From the NCBI GenBank assembly GCA_000424365.1, contig AUJT01000001.1, positions 310,001 to 374,000 on the forward strand: a stretch of DNA of 64,000 nt, read 5' to 3'. Shown here in pieces: positions 26,138-35,034 of this stretch; the stretch's first letter is position 1; each line of letters starts with the position of its first letter. Source of the stretch: Lachnospiraceae bacterium NK4A144. GTDB taxonomy: Bacteria > Bacillota > Clostridia > Lachnospirales > Lachnospiraceae. The position numbers and the translations under genes were made by a program. The notes beneath the pieces were generated by a model. The model did not search any database, was not told the origin of the DNA, and saw only the letters and a list, made by a program, of their open reading frames with translations.

Positions 26138-26797
26138 ATGAGATTTAAGAACGAAAAGCCCGAAGCAGTACTTTTTGATATGGACGGAAGTCTTGTTGAT
26201 TCCATGTGGATGTGGAACAAGATCGACACAGAATTTTTAGAGGCAAGAGGGCTTAAATATACACCGGAGTTTCAGCAGGAGATCGAGGGATTATCTTATC
26301 TTGAGACGATCCGTTATTTCAAGAAAAAGTTTAATCCTGAAGAGTCGGAAGAAGAGCTTGCCGATATCCTGAACAATATGGCGATGGACAAGTACGAATC
26401 AGAGGTAACATGGAAACCCGGAGCAAAAGAGTTTCTGGAGTGCTGCAGAGAACACAATATCCCGTGTGGTATCGCTACAAGTAACTCTAGAGAACTGGTA
26501 GAAGCCTGCGATCGTAACTTAAATCTCAAAAAATGGGTAAAGTCTATCAGGACAGCAGATGAAGTAAAAAAGAGTAAGCCTTTTCCGGACATTTACCTTC
26601 GTGTAGCAGAAGATCTAAATGTTGATCCCGCAAAATGTATCGTTTTTGAAGATGTCCTGCCCGGAATACAGGCTGGAAAAAACGCCGGTATGAAAGTATA
26701 TGCTGTACAGGACGAATACTCAAAAGACGCAGAACAGGAAAAGCGTGAAGCTGCTGACGGCTTTATAACGGATTACAGAGAATTATTGACCGACTGA
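26138..26797 (+). CDS. HAD superfamily phosphatase / phosphoglucomutase-like
   Basis: 219 aa, subfamily IA. Motif I FDMDGSLVDS (nucleophile Asp and acid Asp), motif II IATSNS, motif III Lys in KKSKPFPD, motif IV FEDVLPGIQAG. The helical cap (residues ~20-85) is of the beta-phosphoglucomutase type. Ser instead of Thr after G in motif I (DGSLVD) is a common variant. Substrate unknown: a sugar phosphate is likely. RBS aaagga. Confidence 0.88.
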   Translation: MRFKNEKPEAVLFDMDGSLVDSMWMWNKIDTEFLEARGLKYTPEFQQEIEGLSYLETIRYFKKKFNPEESEEELADILNNMAMDKYESEVTWKPGAKEFLECCREHNIPCGIATSNSRELVEACDRNLNLKKWVKSIRTADEVKKSKPFPDIYLRVAEDLNVDPAKCIVFEDVLPGIQAGKNAGMKVYAVQDEYSKDAEQEKREAADGFITDYRELLTD

Positions 26798-26836
26798 TGA
26801 ACAGCTGTCGTAGCAATATAAAAAAGGAGGCCGCCA

Positions 26837-27604
26837 GTGAAAATAGCGATCGTTACCGGAGCAAGTTCCGGTATGGGTTCTGAGTTTATTCGAAACATCA
26901 TCCGACGACACAAAGAATTTAATGAAGTGTGGGCTATAGCCAGACATCGGGATAAACTTCTTTCACTGGTAAGTAAATACGGGATGAAAGTTCGCCCCAT
27001 TCCTGTCGATCTCACAAAGGAAAAAGATATTGCTTACCTAAAGCAGACTCTTGAAGCTGAAAAGCCGGTTGTAGGACTTCTCATTAATTCTGCAGGTATG
27101 GGAATCATCGGAAATGTTTCAGATGTGCCTGCAGAAGATACTCTGAGCATGATCGACTTGAATATAACGGCTCTTACGTCTTTCACTTTAACAGTACTTC
27201 CATTCATAAAAAAAGGTGGACGCATAATCAATCTGTCATCCGGTTCTGCTTTTTTTCCACAACCGGGTTTTGCGGTTTACGTTGCATCTAAATCCTATGT
27301 GCTCAGTTTCTCCCGTGCATTAAATCAGGAACTTAGATCCCGTGGCATTTCTGTTACAGCAGTATGTCCCGGTCCTGTAAAGACCCCATTCTTTTCCATA
27401 GCCGAAAAACACAATAAACGTCCGGACTGGAAAAATATGTTCATGGCTGATCCGGCTGCAGTCGTCAATCTTGCCATGCATGATGCTCTTCATCGAAAAG
27501 AGCTTTCTGTGTATTCTCTGCCGATGAAAGCAGGTGTGCTCTGCATGAAGCTGCTTCCGCACAGTCTGCTGCTTCGACTGATGGGGCTAATAAAGAAAAA
27601 ATAA
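26837..27604 (+). CDS. Short-chain dehydrogenase/reductase
   Basis: 255 aa, classical SDR. It uses a GTG start with a perfect AAGGAGG 6 bases upstream. Cofactor loop TGASSGMGSEF, INSAGMG (NNAG equivalent), catalytic Ser in LSSGSAFFPQPG, and YVASKSYV (YxxxK). NADP(H) use is suggested by the His/Arg after the second strand (ARHRDK). The C-terminus ends in a hydrophobic stretch (LCMKLLPHSLLLRLMGLIKKK), suggesting membrane association. Substrate unknown. 22 bases before the membrane-protein gene. Confidence 0.88.
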   Translation: MKIAIVTGASSGMGSEFIRNIIRRHKEFNEVWAIARHRDKLLSLVSKYGMKVRPIPVDLTKEKDIAYLKQTLEAEKPVVGLLINSAGMGIIGNVSDVPAEDTLSMIDLNITALTSFTLTVLPFIKKGGRIINLSSGSAFFPQPGFAVYVASKSYVLSFSRALNQELRSRGISVTAVCPGPVKTPFFSIAEKHNKRPDWKNMFMADPAAVVNLAMHDALHRKELSVYSLPMKAGVLCMKLLPHSLLLRLMGLIKKK

Positions 27605-27626
27605 AATAGAGAGGCCTAATATTATC

Positions 27627-28208
27627 ATGAATCAATTTTTTGCATTTAGAGCAAAAAAAGGAACATACGGATATCTTAACAGCATGCATACGTTTTCGAC
27701 TATACGAGCTGTTTTATTCTGCGGTTTTTCCCTGTTGTTAGTACTGTTCGGGAGAGTATTTTTTACCAGATTCGCAGGTTTATTTGTATTGCTCGCGATC
27801 ATATCTGCTGTACCGGCAGCGATGTCTGCAGTGTCTCTCATCATGTACGCCAGATTTAAGACCGGCCGCAAAGAAGTTTACACTACGGTCGAGAAGCTTC
27901 GTGGAACAGCACCGGTTTTTTATGATTCCGTCATCACAACGCCCGATAAGTCTTATGGCGTAAACTGCTTTGTGACACTAAATAAAAATCTTTTAGCGTA
28001 TTCAGAATATGAGAAGGTCGACGTAAAGACCTTAGAAAAGTATCTCTCTAACATGGCAAAAAAGAACGGTTATAAAGACTGGACTGTTAAAGTCTTTACA
28101 GATTTCAGTTCCTATACAGACAGACTCAGGTATCTTGATGAGAAAAATGTTAAACCGTTAAATAAAGACTACGATATGATGCATCTCATAGAAGCTTTGT
28201 CTCTTTAA
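27627..28208 (+). CDS. Small membrane protein of unknown function
   Basis: 193 aa. Two adjacent transmembrane helices (about 28-46 and 49-72) follow a short basic N-terminus (FRAKKGTYGYLNS). The remaining ~115 residues are a soluble domain, with short charged helices, most likely on the cytoplasmic side. I do not recognise the family. It sits in a co-directional run between the SDR and the pseudouridine synthase, with gaps of 22 and 28 bases. Confidence 0.75.
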   Translation: MNQFFAFRAKKGTYGYLNSMHTFSTIRAVLFCGFSLLLVLFGRVFFTRFAGLFVLLAIISAVPAAMSAVSLIMYARFKTGRKEVYTTVEKLRGTAPVFYDSVITTPDKSYGVNCFVTLNKNLLAYSEYEKVDVKTLEKYLSNMAKKNGYKDWTVKVFTDFSSYTDRLRYLDEKNVKPLNKDYDMMHLIEALSL

Positions 28209-28236
28209 CGTGATAATTTAAGGAATTTTTACAGTA

Positions 28237-29232
28237 ATGAAAGAATTTAAGGTTAATACAACTGATGAGGGACAGACACTCCTTAGATATGTGTCAAAAA
28301 TCCTTCAAAAAGCACCTTCAAGTGTTATCCGTAAGGCACTCCGAAAGAAAAATATCGACCTGAACGGAAAGAAAGCCACCGGATCAGAATCGTTAAAAAA
28401 CGGCGATTCCGTAAAAATATGGTTTTCCGATGAAACCTTTGAAAAATTCATGGCTGATGCAGGCCGAAAGACAGGCCCTGCTATAAAAATACCTAAAGAA
28501 GCTCTTACCCGTTTCAAAAAGTCCATCATCTACGAAGACAGAAATATCGCTATCGTGAACAAACCAGCGAATCTCTTGTCTCAGTCTGACGATTCCGGTG
28601 AGGTATCCCTTAATGATGAATTACGGGCTTATTACAGCGATCTCACAAAAATGCAGACATTCAAGCCATCCATCTGCAATCGTCTTGACCGGAACACCAG
28701 CGGACTGGTTCTCTGCGGACTTACCACAAAAGGACTTCAGCAGATGAATGCCGTGTTAAAAGATCGATCGATCCATAAGTATTACACAACGATCGTTTAC
28801 GGAAAAGTTAATGAACCAATGAATTTACACGGTTTTCTTACTAAAGATCACAAAACAAATGAGGTCCGTGTAACAGAGAGTAAAATATCCGAGGATTCTG
28901 TACCGATCGAGACAGATCTGACACCTGTATCATCAATAAAGATCGATGGAACAGATCTCACGGTTTTGGAAATACTTTTGGTAACAGGACGTTCCCATCA
29001 GATAAGAGCGCATCTCACCTCCATCGGCCATCCGATAATCGGTGATCCAAAGTACTTTACTCCTGAGAGTAGATCATTCTCCGATAAGCAAAAGGTTAAA
29101 AGGCAGCTCTTACATTCTACGAGAGTAAAGATGCCAAAGATCAGTGGTGATCTATCAATGCTTTCAGGGAAAGAATTTGAAGCGCCGCTGCCGGAAGATA
29201 TGAATAAATTACTCAAATACAGGGTTAGATAA
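28237..29232 (+). CDS. RluA-family pseudouridine synthase
   Basis: 331 aa. An N-terminal S4 RNA-binding domain (residues ~1-65, RYVSKILQKAPSSVIRKALRKKNIDLNG) and the catalytic domain with RLDRNTSGLVL, whose first Asp is the nucleophile (NRLDRNTSG). GRSHQIRAHL, GHPIIGDPKY complete the family motifs. It isomerises uridine in rRNA (RluC/RluD group) or tRNA; the site cannot be assigned from sequence. Start has aagga upstream. Confidence 0.92.
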   Translation: MKEFKVNTTDEGQTLLRYVSKILQKAPSSVIRKALRKKNIDLNGKKATGSESLKNGDSVKIWFSDETFEKFMADAGRKTGPAIKIPKEALTRFKKSIIYEDRNIAIVNKPANLLSQSDDSGEVSLNDELRAYYSDLTKMQTFKPSICNRLDRNTSGLVLCGLTTKGLQQMNAVLKDRSIHKYYTTIVYGKVNEPMNLHGFLTKDHKTNEVRVTESKISEDSVPIETDLTPVSSIKIDGTDLTVLEILLVTGRSHQIRAHLTSIGHPIIGDPKYFTPESRSFSDKQKVKRQLLHSTRVKMPKISGDLSMLSGKEFEAPLPEDMNKLLKYRVR

Positions 29233-29290
29233 CAACTCGGTTGACATAACCCGATTATGTTAACTGATTTCGGATTAGAAGAGAAAATAT

Positions 29291-29821
29291 ATGTCAGCAT
29301 GGAAAACAAGAGGACTTCGAGGCTCAGGTCTCGAAGAACTCATTAACTACACAAATGAAAAATATCTGGAGAGCCATCTTGCTCTGATCCAGAAAATACC
29401 GACACCGATAACACCGATTGAATTTGATAAATCCAGTCGAACAATTAAACTTGCCTATTTTGAACAGAAAAGTACGGTTGATTACATCGGCGCAGTACAG
29501 GGGATTCCTGTGTGTTTTGATGCCAAAGAATGCGCCGTTGACACATTTACGTTAAGAAATATTCATGAACATCAGGTCCGCTTTATGGAAGAATTTGAAA
29601 GGCAGGGCGGTATAGCCTTCTTTCTTATCCAGTACACAAAGAAGGATCTTTTTTATTACCTGACATTCAGAAAACTTCATGATTTTTGGAAACGATGGGA
29701 AAACGGCGGCAGACGTTCGTTTCGATTTGAAGAGATAGATGAGAGGTATATCATCCATCCGGAAGCCGGTGTACCGATTCCTTACCTAAACGCACTTCAA
29801 ACCGACCTTTCTGAAAGGTAG
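29291..29821 (+). CDS. recU: Holliday junction resolvase RecU
   Basis: 176 aa. It cleaves four-way junctions in homologous recombination and chromosome segregation in Firmicutes. The N-terminus GLRGSGLEELINYTNEKY, the nuclease core STVDYIGAVQGIPVCFDAKEC (Asp, Asp and Glu-Lys metal ligands) and YLTFRKLHDFWKRW are typical. Often beside penicillin-binding genes; here it stands alone before the his promoter. Confidence 0.93.
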   Translation: MSAWKTRGLRGSGLEELINYTNEKYLESHLALIQKIPTPITPIEFDKSSRTIKLAYFEQKSTVDYIGAVQGIPVCFDAKECAVDTFTLRNIHEHQVRFMEEFERQGGIAFFLIQYTKKDLFYYLTFRKLHDFWKRWENGGRRSFRFEEIDERYIIHPEAGVPIPYLNALQTDLSER

Positions 29822-29834
29822 GTAAAACATACAC

Positions 29835-29864
29835 TTGACAGGAAAGACAGCAACTTAGTATAAT
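29835..29864 (+). promoter_or_regulatory. Sigma-A promoter of the his operon
   Basis: TTGACA, 18-base spacer, TATAAT. A small hairpin (GTGCTA / TAGCAC, 29874-29891) follows in the short leader, about 35 bases before the hisZ start. No T-box or his leader peptide is apparent. Confidence 0.8.
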
Positions 29865-29926
29865 TCTTTTATCGTGCTACCATGATAGCACTTCACAGCA
29901 CTAAAGCAAATATAGAAAGGACTACT

Positions 29927-31141
29927 ATGGATAACAGACTTCTGCATACTCCTGAGGGAGTCCGTGATATTTACGGTGATGAACTTCAAAAGAAATTAAA
30001 GCTCGAAAGAATTTTACATAAAAAAGTTGCTTCTTTCGGTTATCACGACATTGAAACCCCTTCTTTTGAGTATTTTGATATATTTTCACGCGAGATCGGC
30101 ACAACACCTTCACGTGAGATCTACAAGTTTTTCGACAGTGAGAACAACACTCTGGCTCTCAGACCGGACTTTACTCCGGGAGTTGCCAGAGCAACAAATA
30201 AATACTTCATGGAAGATATCCATCCGATCCGTTTATGTTATATGGGAAACACTTTCTCAAACCGTTCGGATCTGCAGGGCAAGCTCAAGGAAGTAACCGA
30301 GCTCGGTGTGGAATACATGCGTGAACCGTCTGTGGATGCTGACGCAGAGATGATCGATATGACCGTTGAGTTGTTAAAAACCGCGGGACTCGACGAATTT
30401 CAGATCTGTATCGGCACAGTAGAGTATTTCCGTGGCCTCTGTGAAGCTGCAGGACTTGACCGTGAGACAGAAGAGGCTCTTTCGGATCACATCCGAAATA
30501 AAAACTATTTTGGTATCCAGGATGTATTAAATGACGTAAAGATGCCTGCTGATATCAAGAAAACACTCACATCATTTTCTGATTACTTCGGTAACGTTGA
30601 TGTACTCGATGAAGCTGCAGAAAGAGTAAAGAAAGTACCTCGCTCTCTGGCAGCAATAGACAGACTGAAAGCACTCTACGAAAAGCTTAAGATATACGGT
30701 GTCCAGAATTATCTGACCTTTGATCTCGGAATGATCTCACAGCATGACTACTATACAGGAATTCTTTTCCAGGCATATACCTTTGGAACAGGAGAGCCTA
30801 TCGTACGCGGAGGACGCTATGATAATCTCCTCGGCAGATTCGGAAAGCCCGGTGCAGCTGTCGGATTTACGGTAGTCGTAGATCAGCTCTTAAATACACT
30901 GAATCAGCAGCATATCGTTATCGACAGGGATTGCAATAATGCTCTTGTAGTCTATGACCGCGACTCCTTTGAAGCCGCGGTTCGCGAGTCCGGTTCCTTA
31001 AGACTTGATGGCGTTCATGCGGAGATGATACTTAATTCTCCCGATATGACACAGGCATCCATCAATGCCTATGCACAGGAGATCCATGCAGCAAAAATAT
31101 ACAGAATACGCGGCGGCAAGACGGAGGTACAGAAAATATGA
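29927..31141 (+). CDS. hisZ: ATP phosphoribosyltransferase regulatory subunit
   Basis: 404 aa from ATG 29927 (MDNRLLHTPEGVRDIYGDE; gaaagg RBS); the longer frame from 29882 lies in the leader. A catalytically inactive HisRS-like subunit that forms a complex with the short HisG and gives it histidine feedback control. Class II motifs are recognisable (ALRPDFTPGVARA; GGRYDNLLGRFG), but the tRNA anticodon-binding domain is missing, which separates it from HisS. Overlaps hisG by 4 bases (ATGA), implying translational coupling. Confidence 0.94.
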   Translation: MDNRLLHTPEGVRDIYGDELQKKLKLERILHKKVASFGYHDIETPSFEYFDIFSREIGTTPSREIYKFFDSENNTLALRPDFTPGVARATNKYFMEDIHPIRLCYMGNTFSNRSDLQGKLKEVTELGVEYMREPSVDADAEMIDMTVELLKTAGLDEFQICIGTVEYFRGLCEAAGLDRETEEALSDHIRNKNYFGIQDVLNDVKMPADIKKTLTSFSDYFGNVDVLDEAAERVKKVPRSLAAIDRLKALYEKLKIYGVQNYLTFDLGMISQHDYYTGILFQAYTFGTGEPIVRGGRYDNLLGRFGKPGAAVGFTVVVDQLLNTLNQQHIVIDRDCNNALVVYDRDSFEAAVRESGSLRLDGVHAEMILNSPDMTQASINAYAQEIHAAKIYRIRGGKTEVQKI

Positions 31142-31776
31142 GATATCTGACATTTGCTCTTACCAAGGGCCGTCTTGCAGACAAGACTCTGGAGGCTCTT
31201 GAAAAAATCGGCATCGGCTGTGAAGAGATGCATGATAAAACATCAAGGAAACTGATTTTTGTAAACGAAGAGAAGAAGCTGAAATTTTTCCTAGCAAAAG
31301 GTCCTGACGTACCTACATATGTAGAGCACGGCGCCGCTGACATCGGTGTTACAGGCAAGGACATCATCATGGAAGAAAACCGGCAGATATACGAAGTTCT
31401 GGACCTGGGATTCGGAAAATGCCGTATGTGCGTATGCGGACCCGCAGAGGCAGGAAGTCTCCTGAAGCATCAGGAAATGATAAAGGTCGCAAGTAAATAC
31501 CCGCGCATTGCAAGAGATTATTTCCACAATAAAAAACATCAAACTGTCGACATCATCAAACTTAACGGTTCGATCGAGCTCGCGCCTATCGTAGGTCTCA
31601 CAGATGTGATCGTCGATATCGTAGAAACCGGAACAACACTCAAAGAAAACGGTCTTCAGGTTTTAGAAGAAGTGTGTCCTCTTTCTGCAAGAATGGTAGT
31701 TAATCAGGTCTCAATGCGTATGGAAACAGAACGTATACGCTGGATCATAAATGAATTAAAGAAGAATCTAAACTAG
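31138..31776 (+). CDS. hisG: ATP phosphoribosyltransferase catalytic subunit (short form)
   Basis: 212 aa, short-form HisG, which needs HisZ. First step of histidine synthesis: ATP + PRPP to phosphoribosyl-ATP. FALTKGRLADKTLEAL at the N-terminus, DVPTYVEHGAADIGVTGKD, and the PRPP loop DVIVDIVETGTTLKENGL are diagnostic. Confidence 0.97.
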   Translation: MRYLTFALTKGRLADKTLEALEKIGIGCEEMHDKTSRKLIFVNEEKKLKFFLAKGPDVPTYVEHGAADIGVTGKDIIMEENRQIYEVLDLGFGKCRMCVCGPAEAGSLLKHQEMIKVASKYPRIARDYFHNKKHQTVDIIKLNGSIELAPIVGLTDVIVDIVETGTTLKENGLQVLEEVCPLSARMVVNQVSMRMETERIRWIINELKKNLN

Positions 31777-31796
31777 GAAAGAGAGAATAGACATTC

Positions 31797-33086
31797 ATGA
31801 GAATCGTAAACCTGACAGAGGAAACAAAAAAGGATCTTCTCGGAAGCCTGCTTAAAAGAAGTCCTTCAAGTTATCCCGAATTTGAAAAGACCGTAGCGGA
31901 TATTTTGGAAAATGTCCGGGAAAACGGAGATAAAGCAATCTTTGAATACTCACAAAAATTTGATCACTGCGAGCTGGATACTGCTTCTCTGAAAGTTACT
32001 GAAAGCGAGATAGAAGAAGCGTGCAGGGAAGTAGGCGATGAACTGCTCGGCATCATGCAGAGATCAATGGACAATATCAGATCCTACCATGAATGTCAGA
32101 AAAGGCAGAGCTTTTTCACTACACGTCCCGACGGCGTGATCCTGGGGCAGCGTATCACTCCTATAGAAACCGTAGGTGTATATGTTCCCGGCGGAAAGGC
32201 CGTATACCCGAGTTCCGTACTTATGAATGTCGTTCCTGCCATCGTTGCGGGAGTACCTCGTATAATCATGTGTACTCCATGTAAAGCCGATGGAAAAGTA
32301 AATCCTCAGGTTCTGGCTGCTGCAAAACTTCTCGGAATAACTGAGATTTTCAAGACAGGCGGTGCTCAGGCGATCGGTGCCATGGCTTACGGTACAGAAT
32401 CTGTTCCAAAAGTCGATAAAATAGTTGGACCCGGTAATATTTTTGTAGCGCTTGCAAAACGTGCAGTTTATGGTCACGTAAGTATTGATTCTATCGCCGG
32501 TCCGTCCGAAATAATGGTGTTAGCAGATGAAACTGCCAATCCGCGTTTCGTAGCAGCTGACCTTCTGAGTCAGGCAGAACACGACGAGATGGCTTCTGCT
32601 ATCCTGGTTACCACCTCCCGTGAGATCGCTGAAAAAGTATCTGAAGAAATCGATAAATTCATACCGACCCTCTCAAGGAGCGAGATCATTCAGAAATCCC
32701 TTGATAACTACGGATACGCACTTGTAGCTGAAAATATGGATGATGCCATCGATGCAGTAAATGATATTGCTTCAGAGCACCTCGAGCTCGTAACTGCCGA
32801 TCCATGGAACACGATGACAAAGGTAAAAAATGCCGGAGCTATATTTGTCGGTCCTTATTCATCAGAACCTCTCGGTGATTATTTTGCAGGTCCTGATCAC
32901 GTACTTCCCACTAACGGTACGGCAAAGTTTTTCTCACCTCTGTCGGTAGATGATTTCATCAAGAAGTCATCTGTGATCTCATACTCAAGAGAAGCGCTGG
33001 CAAAAGTTCACGAAGATATCGAAGCATTTGCAAAAGCAGAAAAACTCACGGCTCACGCAAATTCGATCGCAGTAAGATTTGAATAA
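31797..33086 (+). CDS. hisD: Histidinol dehydrogenase
   Basis: 429 aa. Oxidises L-histidinol to L-histidine in two NAD-dependent steps with one zinc per subunit. VGVYVPGGKAVYPSSVLMNVVPA, KTGGAQAIGAMAYGT, VDKIVGPGNIFVALAKR, the zinc/catalytic region LSQAEHDEMA, and the HVLPTNGTAKF motif are intact. 20 bases after hisG. Confidence 0.97.
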   Translation: MRIVNLTEETKKDLLGSLLKRSPSSYPEFEKTVADILENVRENGDKAIFEYSQKFDHCELDTASLKVTESEIEEACREVGDELLGIMQRSMDNIRSYHECQKRQSFFTTRPDGVILGQRITPIETVGVYVPGGKAVYPSSVLMNVVPAIVAGVPRIIMCTPCKADGKVNPQVLAAAKLLGITEIFKTGGAQAIGAMAYGTESVPKVDKIVGPGNIFVALAKRAVYGHVSIDSIAGPSEIMVLADETANPRFVAADLLSQAEHDEMASAILVTTSREIAEKVSEEIDKFIPTLSRSEIIQKSLDNYGYALVAENMDDAIDAVNDIASEHLELVTADPWNTMTKVKNAGAIFVGPYSSEPLGDYFAGPDHVLPTNGTAKFFSPLSVDDFIKKSSVISYSREALAKVHEDIEAFAKAEKLTAHANSIAVRFE

Positions 33087-33112
33087 AATAATGTAACCCG
33101 GAGGGTATATTA

Positions 33113-33706
33113 ATGGCAGAACCACGCATCGTGACCTGTTCCAGAGAGACAAAAGAGACAGGCATCACCGTAACACTGAACTTAGACGGATCAGGTAAAA
33201 ATGAGATTAATTCCGGCATAGGTTTTTTTGACCATATGCTTGATGGATTTGCACGTCACGGTTTCTTTGATCTGTCACTTACCTGCAAGGGAGATCTGCA
33301 TGTAGATGACCACCATACCATCGAAGACTGCGGTATCGTCCTTGGTACTGCGATCAAAGAAGCTATCGGCGATAAAGCAGGAATCACGCGTTTCGGTCAC
33401 TTTATCCTGCCTATGGATGATGCGCTGATCCTGTCAGCCGTAGACCTGTCCGGGCGGCCTTATTTCTCATATGATCTACAATTTACAGGTGAAAAATGCG
33501 GTGAAATGGAAACACAGATGTGCAGAGAGTTTTTCTATGCAGTTTCCTACTCAGCAGCGATGAATCTGCACTTAAAACAGATAAGCGGCATAAATGATCA
33601 TCACATCATGGAAGGTGCTTTTAAGGCATTTGGAAAAGCTCTTGACATGGCAACTTCGTTTGACGCACGCATAAATGGCGTTCTTTCTACGAAAGGATCA
33701 CTCTAA
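33113..33706 (+). CDS. hisB: Imidazoleglycerol-phosphate dehydratase
   Basis: 197 aa, monofunctional form. Dehydrates IGP to imidazole acetol-phosphate using two Mn ions. Metal motifs: [27 protein letters not shown], and [17 protein letters not shown]. Stop overlaps the start of the next gene by one base (TAATG). RBS cggagg. Confidence 0.97.
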   Translation: MAEPRIVTCSRETKETGITVTLNLDGSGKNEINSGIGFFDHMLDGFARHGFFDLSLTCKGDLHVDDHHTIEDCGIVLGTAIKEAIGDKAGITRFGHFILPMDDALILSAVDLSGRPYFSYDLQFTGEKCGEMETQMCREFFYAVSYSAAMNLHLKQISGINDHHIMEGAFKAFGKALDMATSFDARINGVLSTKGSL

Positions 33707-35031
33707 TGAGCACAAATTATAAACGACTTTTACCTTCTATCTTTCTAAAAAACGGCGAGGGAGTTGCATGGTTCGATGGAAGTTCGGTCACTGTAACTGA
33801 TCCGATCACAGCTGCCGAAGATTTTAATAATTACGGCGCGGACGGGATCATTGTCTTTGACCTGTCGGAAGAAGATGATGAACACGACGTAAATATGCTC
33901 ATGATCCGAAAAATCTGTCAGGCTGTAGATATCCCTGTATACGGTGCCGGACGGATACGCCGTCTTGATGACATTAAAAAGCTGATCTATGCCGGCTGCC
34001 ACAAAGCCTGCCTGAATTTTGCGAGAGAGGATAATGTAGATCTGGCAACAGGTGTCGGCGCACGTTTCGGAAGAGACCAACTTGCGATTTGTGTTGACAA
34101 TGTATCCCAGCTCGAAGATAATCAGAATCTGATAAAGAATTACGTAAGCGAGATCATTCTCGTCAATAATGTTTCTCTGCCGGCCTGTGCTGAGTGGATC
34201 ATGTCATCCTGCAATCGTAATGCAAATCCGATAAGTTTGTCTCTGGACTGCGTATTTAAGGATATCACTCTCCACGATGCAGCTGCGTCCCTCAGGGCAT
34301 TTCCGGCACTCACCGGTATCTCCGGCGGAGAACTGAATGTTTCATGCAAGACTTTTATGGATTTTAAGCGCCAGTGCAAGAGCCTTAATATACCCATAAA
34401 TACCTTTGAAAGCTCCATAGCATGGAGTGAGCTGAAACTTAATAATGACGGAATGGTACCTGTTATCGTGCAGGATTACAAGACAGATGAAGTCCTGATG
34501 CTTGCGTATATGAATGAAGAATCATTTAATCATACGATCAAAACAGGACTCATGACCTACTGGAGCCGCAGCCGCAATGAGCTTTGGGAAAAAGGCGATA
34601 CAAGCGGTCATTTCCAGTATGTAAAAAGTCTGTCCTGTGACTGCGACAAGGATACGATCCTCGCAAAGGTGCTCCAGATCGGAGCTGCCTGCCATACAGG
34701 AAAACGAAGCTGCTTTTTCAACACAATGATGAAAAAGGAATATGATGACACAAATCCTTTGAAAGTTTTTGAAAAAGAGTATAATGTAATTCTCGATCGT
34801 AAGGAGCACCCTACAGATGGCTCATATACCACATACCTCTTTGAAAGCGGACTGGACAAGATACTAAAGAAAGTCGGAGAGGAATGTACCGAACTCATAA
34901 TCGCAGCTAAAAATCCAAATCCGGAAGAGCTGAAGTATGAGATGGCTGATTTCTTATATCACGCAATGGTACTGATGGTCGAAAAGGGTGTGACCTGGAA
35001 CGAAATTATAAAGGAGATTTCACACCGATAA
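33706..35031 (+). CDS. hisIE: Fusion of HisA/HisF-like barrel with HisI and HisE
   Basis: 441 aa. Residues ~1-225 are a HisA/HisF-type TIM barrel ([41 protein letters not shown]-like [24 protein letters not shown]). The first catalytic Asp of HisA/HisF is replaced by Phe13, so this part is probably not a working isomerase or cyclase. Residues ~230-340 are HisI (phosphoribosyl-AMP cyclohydrolase; [19 protein letters not shown], Cys-rich CDCDKD and ACHTGKRSC for zinc). Residues ~345-441 are HisE (phosphoribosyl-ATP pyrophosphohydrolase; [15 protein letters not shown]). It catalyses steps two and three; the barrel may be structural. hisA, hisF, hisH and hisC are not in the window. Confidence 0.9.
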   Translation: MSTNYKRLLPSIFLKNGEGVAWFDGSSVTVTDPITAAEDFNNYGADGIIVFDLSEEDDEHDVNMLMIRKICQAVDIPVYGAGRIRRLDDIKKLIYAGCHKACLNFAREDNVDLATGVGARFGRDQLAICVDNVSQLEDNQNLIKNYVSEIILVNNVSLPACAEWIMSSCNRNANPISLSLDCVFKDITLHDAAASLRAFPALTGISGGELNVSCKTFMDFKRQCKSLNIPINTFESSIAWSELKLNNDGMVPVIVQDYKTDEVLMLAYMNEESFNHTIKTGLMTYWSRSRNELWEKGDTSGHFQYVKSLSCDCDKDTILAKVLQIGAACHTGKRSCFFNTMMKKEYDDTNPLKVFEKEYNVILDRKEHPTDGSYTTYLFESGLDKILKKVGEECTELIIAAKNPNPEELKYEMADFLYHAMVLMVEKGVTWNEIIKEISHR

Positions 35032-35034
35032 TTT

